9,016 nucleotides of DNA from Calditrichota bacterium (GTDB taxonomy: Bacteria > Calditrichota > Calditrichia > Calditrichales > Calditrichaceae). Shown here in pieces: positions 6,061 to 9,016 of this stretch. A program made the position numbers and the translations under genes. Location: assembly GCA_024278715.1 (NCBI GenBank), contig JAJRSN010000438.1:1-9016 (forward strand). Direction: 5' to 3'. Position 1 is the stretch's first letter. Each line of letters starts with the position of its first letter. Under the pieces are notes generated by a model that worked only from the letters and a program-made list of their open reading frames with translations, had not been told where the DNA came from and made no database searches.

Positions 6061-8046
6061 TTAGCGAATTAGTAACAACCGTCCGGAAAATTCCCTTTTT
6101 CCCATTTTCAAACGATAAAAATACCATCCGCTGCTTACGGAATGTCCCTGTTCATTTTTCCCGTTCCACAGCAAGCGATAAGTCCCGGGCGTCAGTTCTC
6201 CCTCAAAAAGCGTCCGGATTTTTTGTCCCAGCATGTTAAAGACATTCACCCGCACGTCAGCCGAATAGGTTATTCGTTGTTCGGGAATGTCGAATTGAAT
6301 CCAGGTTTGGCTATTAAAGGGATTGGGATAATTAAAATGCTTAACCGTACCCGGTATAAATTCGGGTCGCGTTCGTTGGGCAAAACTCGGACCTGTTGCC
6401 ACGCCCAGTGTAAAGTTAGAATATTTATGGAGCTGAGCGTTTATGCCGAAAACCGTTATTGTGTTTTTCACGGTGTCAACCAATTGATCGGGAGAACCGG
6501 CAACTTCCCATTTCGCGTTTACCGCGTCGGAGTCATTCCAAAAACAAATACGCAACAAACTTTCATCGGAAGAGAGATTTTGCCATTGAGGAAGGCTGTC
6601 GTATCTGAAAACCAGAGTTGCGGAGTAACTGACCGCATGAGAAACGATTGTGTAAAACCCGTCTTTTGCTATCTTTTCCAGACCCGCGTTCAAAGACAGG
6701 GTATCGTGATTTTCTCCCTGATTTAAAAAAACAGAGGTCAAGCCGCCGGGATAAGGCGAATCGTATTTAATTTTTACCTTTCCCTGATAAAAAATCACGG
6801 TGTCGGGCGAACCGGAAGCGACCGACTGCTCTTCGGCTAAGTTGTTTTCCCACCAGGCAAGCTGCGCCGCGTCCTGAGCCGTGCTTAGTAAATCCAGATC
6901 GCCGTCTCCGTCCAGATCCGACGAACAGACAAAATAAGCGTAGGTAAAAAGCGTATCGACGGCGTGTCGGGTAAAATTCTGATTTCCGTCGTTTTCGTAC
7001 CAGTAAACCGTATTGGCTTCATCCACCGTAAGGGCGATATCAACATCCGCATCTCCGTCAAAGTCTCCCACGGAAAGATGGCGTGGATTAACCAGATTCA
7101 GATCGATAATTGTGCGGTTAGAGAAAAGTCCGTTTCCGTCGTTCTGCCACCAATCCAAAGTGCCGGTTTTGTATCCCGCGGCAACAATATCGAGCGTACC
7201 GTTGCCGTCCAGATCAACAGCCTTCAGGTCGTTGCCTCCGTAATAGTCGAGCAGTTCCTGTTGTTCGACAAAAGAGGTATCAACCTGCTGAGCCCACCAT
7301 TTTAAGGTTTCGCCCTGCTGCGGAATTAAAGAGACATAATCCACCCATGAAAGCGCCGCTACGTCCAGATCGTTATCCTGATCAAATTTTCCTACGGCAA
7401 TTCCCGCGGGCGATGATATTTGCACTACCAGCCGCGGGTCAAAAATCAAAGTATCCGATCGACCGGTATTCCTTAAAAATCGAACGGAATCCGTAACCAC
7501 GCCGCTGTTTGCGCTCCCGTTATTGGCATCGTCGCCAAATCCGTCCACAATATCAACGTAACCGTCCTGATCCAGATCTACAATGGAAATGGCGTATCTG
7601 TTAGGCGCCCGACCTCCGACTGCCGTGCGCACCCACTGACCATTATCGGGAGTTCCGTCATTCAGATACCAATATAGTCGGCTGGTATCCGCTCGGGAAC
7701 CAGCCACAATTTCCGGGTAACCGTCGCCGGTAAGATCGCCGACAGCCAACCCTCTGGCGCCGGTCAGCAAAAAATCGACCACATGCTGTTCAAATTGCTG
7801 CGCGCCGATATTCTTAAACCAAATCACATTGGGTTTGGCGGAATCTTCCGGACCGTCGGCTTCGTGATTGCTTGTAACAACAACATCCATATTGCGCCCG
7901 GCATCACGATCCACATTGGCTACGGCAATTTTTTTAGCTCCGGTTAACGTGTCGGAGATTATGTGCTTTTGCCATTGAATGGGGTCGGTCTGGGCAATGC
8001 CCAGCACAGGTATTATTAAAAACAGAATTTTCTTTTTCCAGTTCAT
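6061..8046 (-). CDS. Secreted FG-GAP/VCBS seven-repeat beta-propeller with T9SS type A sorting domain
   Basis: 661 residues, paralogue of the neighbouring 782-residue protein. Signal peptide at 1-19 (MNWKKKILFLIIPVLGIAQ). Seven Asp-rich repeat loops start near 44, 104, 157, 220, 278, 328 and 377 (for example DLTGDGYPEI, DLDQDGYVDI, DLDGDGDLDL); the first is degenerate (NVDRDAGRNMDV) and the fourth begins KFDQDND. The same beta-rich domain follows (about 405-548, ending QLHKYSNFTLG). It then goes almost directly into the sorting domain: NYPNPFN at 572-578, VFNMLGQKIRTLF and GWYFYRLKMG, ending LLIR. The fibronectin-III-like module of the paralogue is absent and accounts for nearly all of the 121-residue difference. 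Export by Sec and then T9SS is expected. The ATG has AAAGG seven bases upstream (8054-8058). The ligand and role are unknown; extracellular binding or adhesion is inferred from the fold. Confidence 0.93.
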   Translation of the reverse strand: MNWKKKILFLIIPVLGIAQTDPIQWQKHIISDTLTGAKKIAVANVDRDAGRNMDVVVTSNHEADGPEDSAKPNVIWFKNIGAQQFEQHVVDFLLTGARGLAVGDLTGDGYPEIVAGSRADTSRLYWYLNDGTPDNGQWVRTAVGGRAPNRYAISIVDLDQDGYVDIVDGFGDDANNGSANSGVVTDSVRFLRNTGRSDTLIFDPRLVVQISSPAGIAVGKFDQDNDLDVAALSWVDYVSLIPQQGETLKWWAQQVDTSFVEQQELLDYYGGNDLKAVDLDGNGTLDIVAAGYKTGTLDWWQNDGNGLFSNRTIIDLNLVNPRHLSVGDFDGDADVDIALTVDEANTVYWYENDGNQNFTRHAVDTLFTYAYFVCSSDLDGDGDLDLLSTAQDAAQLAWWENNLAEEQSVASGSPDTVIFYQGKVKIKYDSPYPGGLTSVFLNQGENHDTLSLNAGLEKIAKDGFYTIVSHAVSYSATLVFRYDSLPQWQNLSSDESLLRICFWNDSDAVNAKWEVAGSPDQLVDTVKNTITVFGINAQLHKYSNFTLGVATGPSFAQRTRPEFIPGTVKHFNYPNPFNSQTWIQFDIPEQRITYSADVRVNVFNMLGQKIRTLFEGELTPGTYRLLWNGKNEQGHSVSSGWYFYRLKMGKREFSGRLLLIR

Positions 8047-8061
8047 TAAATAGCCTTTGTT

Positions 8062-8299
8062 TTAGAATAAAATACCACAAATGATCAAAACTGCTGTGAT
8101 TGCGGTTACATCAAAAGCAATTGCTGAGAAACCTTTTGCTTCCTTTTTGAGTTTTTCAACCCCGCCATAATTATTTTGATCCAAAAATGCGGCTGTAAAA
8201 GTACAAATTCAGATAACGGCTGTCCGTAAACAGCAATAAAAAATGCAGCCAAAATCCCTTTGCGCCGAATTCCGTTAAACATCCAATTGCACCTGAAAT
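8062..8299 (-). pseudogene. Possible broken small membrane-protein gene
   Basis: No intact gene is convincing here, but several minus frames are partly open and protein-like. A 58-codon ORF starts at ATG 8282-8280 (AGGTG lies nine bases upstream) and ends at TAA 8108-8106; it begins MFNGIRRKGILAAFFIAVYG, a basic start with a hydrophobic stretch, but its tail looks non-coding. A second frame is open from 8208 to the TAA at 8064-8062 and ends with an amphipathic segment (VEKLKKEAKG), then a membrane-like segment (FSAIAFDVTAITAVLIICGI). It stops 15 bases before the next gene's ATG. A third frame, 8299-8171, also reads without stops and contains GFWLHFLLLF. A small two-helix membrane protein broken by an indel would explain the first two. 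Alternatives are non-coding sequence or the lost C-terminus of the neighbouring broken reductase. Confidence 0.3.
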
Positions 8300-8300
8300 T

Positions 8301-9016
8301 CTAATTCAGGAATCTTTGAAACGCCAGAGCAGACTGAAATCCGGGCAATAGATTTTTCCGCCACCATGTTTCATATTCCCCCATTCTTTTACGAGAACAA
8401 TCTTTTTCGATAAGAGCCTTTACGCCGATTTGCGCAGCTTTAATCCCGCTAAGAATGGCGTTATAAATTCCCCCTCCTGTCAGGGGATTAACAAATCCCG
8501 CCGCGTCGCCGATTAACATCAAACCGTCATCCGTTCTTTTTCCCGAAGAAGCGCCGAGGGGCAGCGACGCCATACCACATTCTCCTTTGGGCTTGGCTCC
8601 TTTTAGTAATCGACGTATTTGCTTGTTTTATTGAACTATTTTTTCGAACCGCGGATTTCCCTTGCGGTCTTTGGGAAAAATCATGATTCCCGCATTCGCC
8701 ACATTTTCTGACACCGGAAAGCCCCAGCAATAACCCGGCAGGGCGGCTCGATCGTAAAAGATGTAAACAGCCTGTTCAAAAGTACCTCCGATAAAATACC
8801 GGCGTAATCCCAAAAACGGGATTCTTTATTTTCTTTAAAGAAGACCGGTTTTAAGGGCGACAACATAATTCGCGCCGTCGGCTCCTATCAGCAGATCCGC
8901 TTTTATATCGAGCGTCCGATCCCCGTCCGTTTCCTTTAATCCAAGATTCCATTTCTGCCGACTCGTTTGAGATTCACCGGTTTAAAGGGAACAAGAACCT
9001 GATCGACCAGAGAGGC
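8301..9016 (-). pseudogene. Geranylgeranyl reductase-like FAD oxidoreductase, disrupted and cut by the right window edge
   Basis: One minus frame, from about 8981 to the TAG at 8303-8301, carries clear family motifs in correct order. These are DLLIGADGANYVV, then GLRRYFIGGTFEQAVYIFYD, LPGYCWGFPVSENVANAGIM, LLKGAKPKGECGMASLPLG, and the second FAD motif LMLIGDAAGFVNPLTGGGIY. The frame is interrupted by TAA at 8984-8982, 8837-8835, 8828-8826 and 8630-8628. The two close stops could instead be paired indels, since an adjacent frame reads FKENKE between GLL and PFLGLRRYF. Before about 8960 a different frame (ASLVDQVLVPFKPVNLKR) looks as good, so a frameshift is likely. The N-terminal FAD motif lies outside the window. 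Only 69 residues follow GDAAG against about 120 in the intact homologue at 2191-3399, so the C-terminus may be lost. Its motifs are closer to the family consensus than those of that homologue, so it is a separate subtype. Recent decay and sequencing error both fit. Confidence 0.8.

Noticed and set aside
4417..7305. Plus-strand ORFs of 76 to 194 residues opposite the propeller genes
   Set aside because: They are mirror frames of repeat-rich genes with strong codon bias, which keeps the opposite strand free of stops. None shows a start site or family motif, whereas the minus-strand readings have complete domain series.
3448..8046. Asp-rich repeats as a DNA repeat array or CRISPR
   Set aside because: The periodicity is about 50-60 codons at protein level with degenerate DNA, which fits propeller blades; there are no constant short repeats with unique spacers.
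8301..9016. TAA read as a sense codon (alternative genetic code)
   Set aside because: The intact reductase and the 661-residue propeller both end properly in TAA and contain no internal TAA. One damaged gene is better explained by mutation or sequence error.

Overview
The window looks like a piece of a chromosome from the FCB group of bacteria, most likely Calditrichota or a close relative. Two large secreted proteins carry FG-GAP/VCBS propeller repeats and end in a 'YPNPFN' type A sorting domain of the type IX secretion system (T9SS), and a PorV/PorQ-family outer-membrane protein lies nearby. The phylum is an inference from this gene content. No rRNA, tRNA, CRISPR array, insertion sequence or phage gene was seen.

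Every supported gene is on the minus strand, so transcription runs from right to left. In that order: (1) 9016-8301, a second geranylgeranyl-reductase-like FAD gene, broken by in-frame stops and probable frameshifts and cut by the window edge; (2) 8299-8062, a short stretch with open pieces in all three minus frames, possibly a broken small membrane-protein gene; (3) 8046-6061, a 661-residue secreted seven-repeat beta-propeller with a T9SS tail; (4) 6060-5797, an intergenic leader with a 13-codon ORF behind a strong Shine-Dalgarno; (5) 5796-3448, a 782-residue paralogue of (3) with an extra fibronectin-III-like module; (6) 3399-2191, an intact geranylgeranyl-reductase-family flavoprotein; (7) 2180-1089, a radical SAM/SPASM protein whose Shine-Dalgarno overlaps the stop codon of (6); (8) 950 to beyond position 1, a PorV/PorQ-family barrel, cut by the left edge.

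Two themes meet here. One is secretion: two exported propellers and a PorV-like barrel, where PorV-type proteins are known to take part in release of sorting-domain cargo by T9SS. The other is redox or radical chemistry: a flavin reductase of the isoprenoid-reducing family tightly coupled to a radical SAM enzyme. Whether these form one pathway cannot be decided from sequence alone. The most unusual points are the translationally coupled reductase/radical SAM pair, the tandem propeller duplication differing by one module, the damaged right end, and the short leader ORF before the larger propeller gene.
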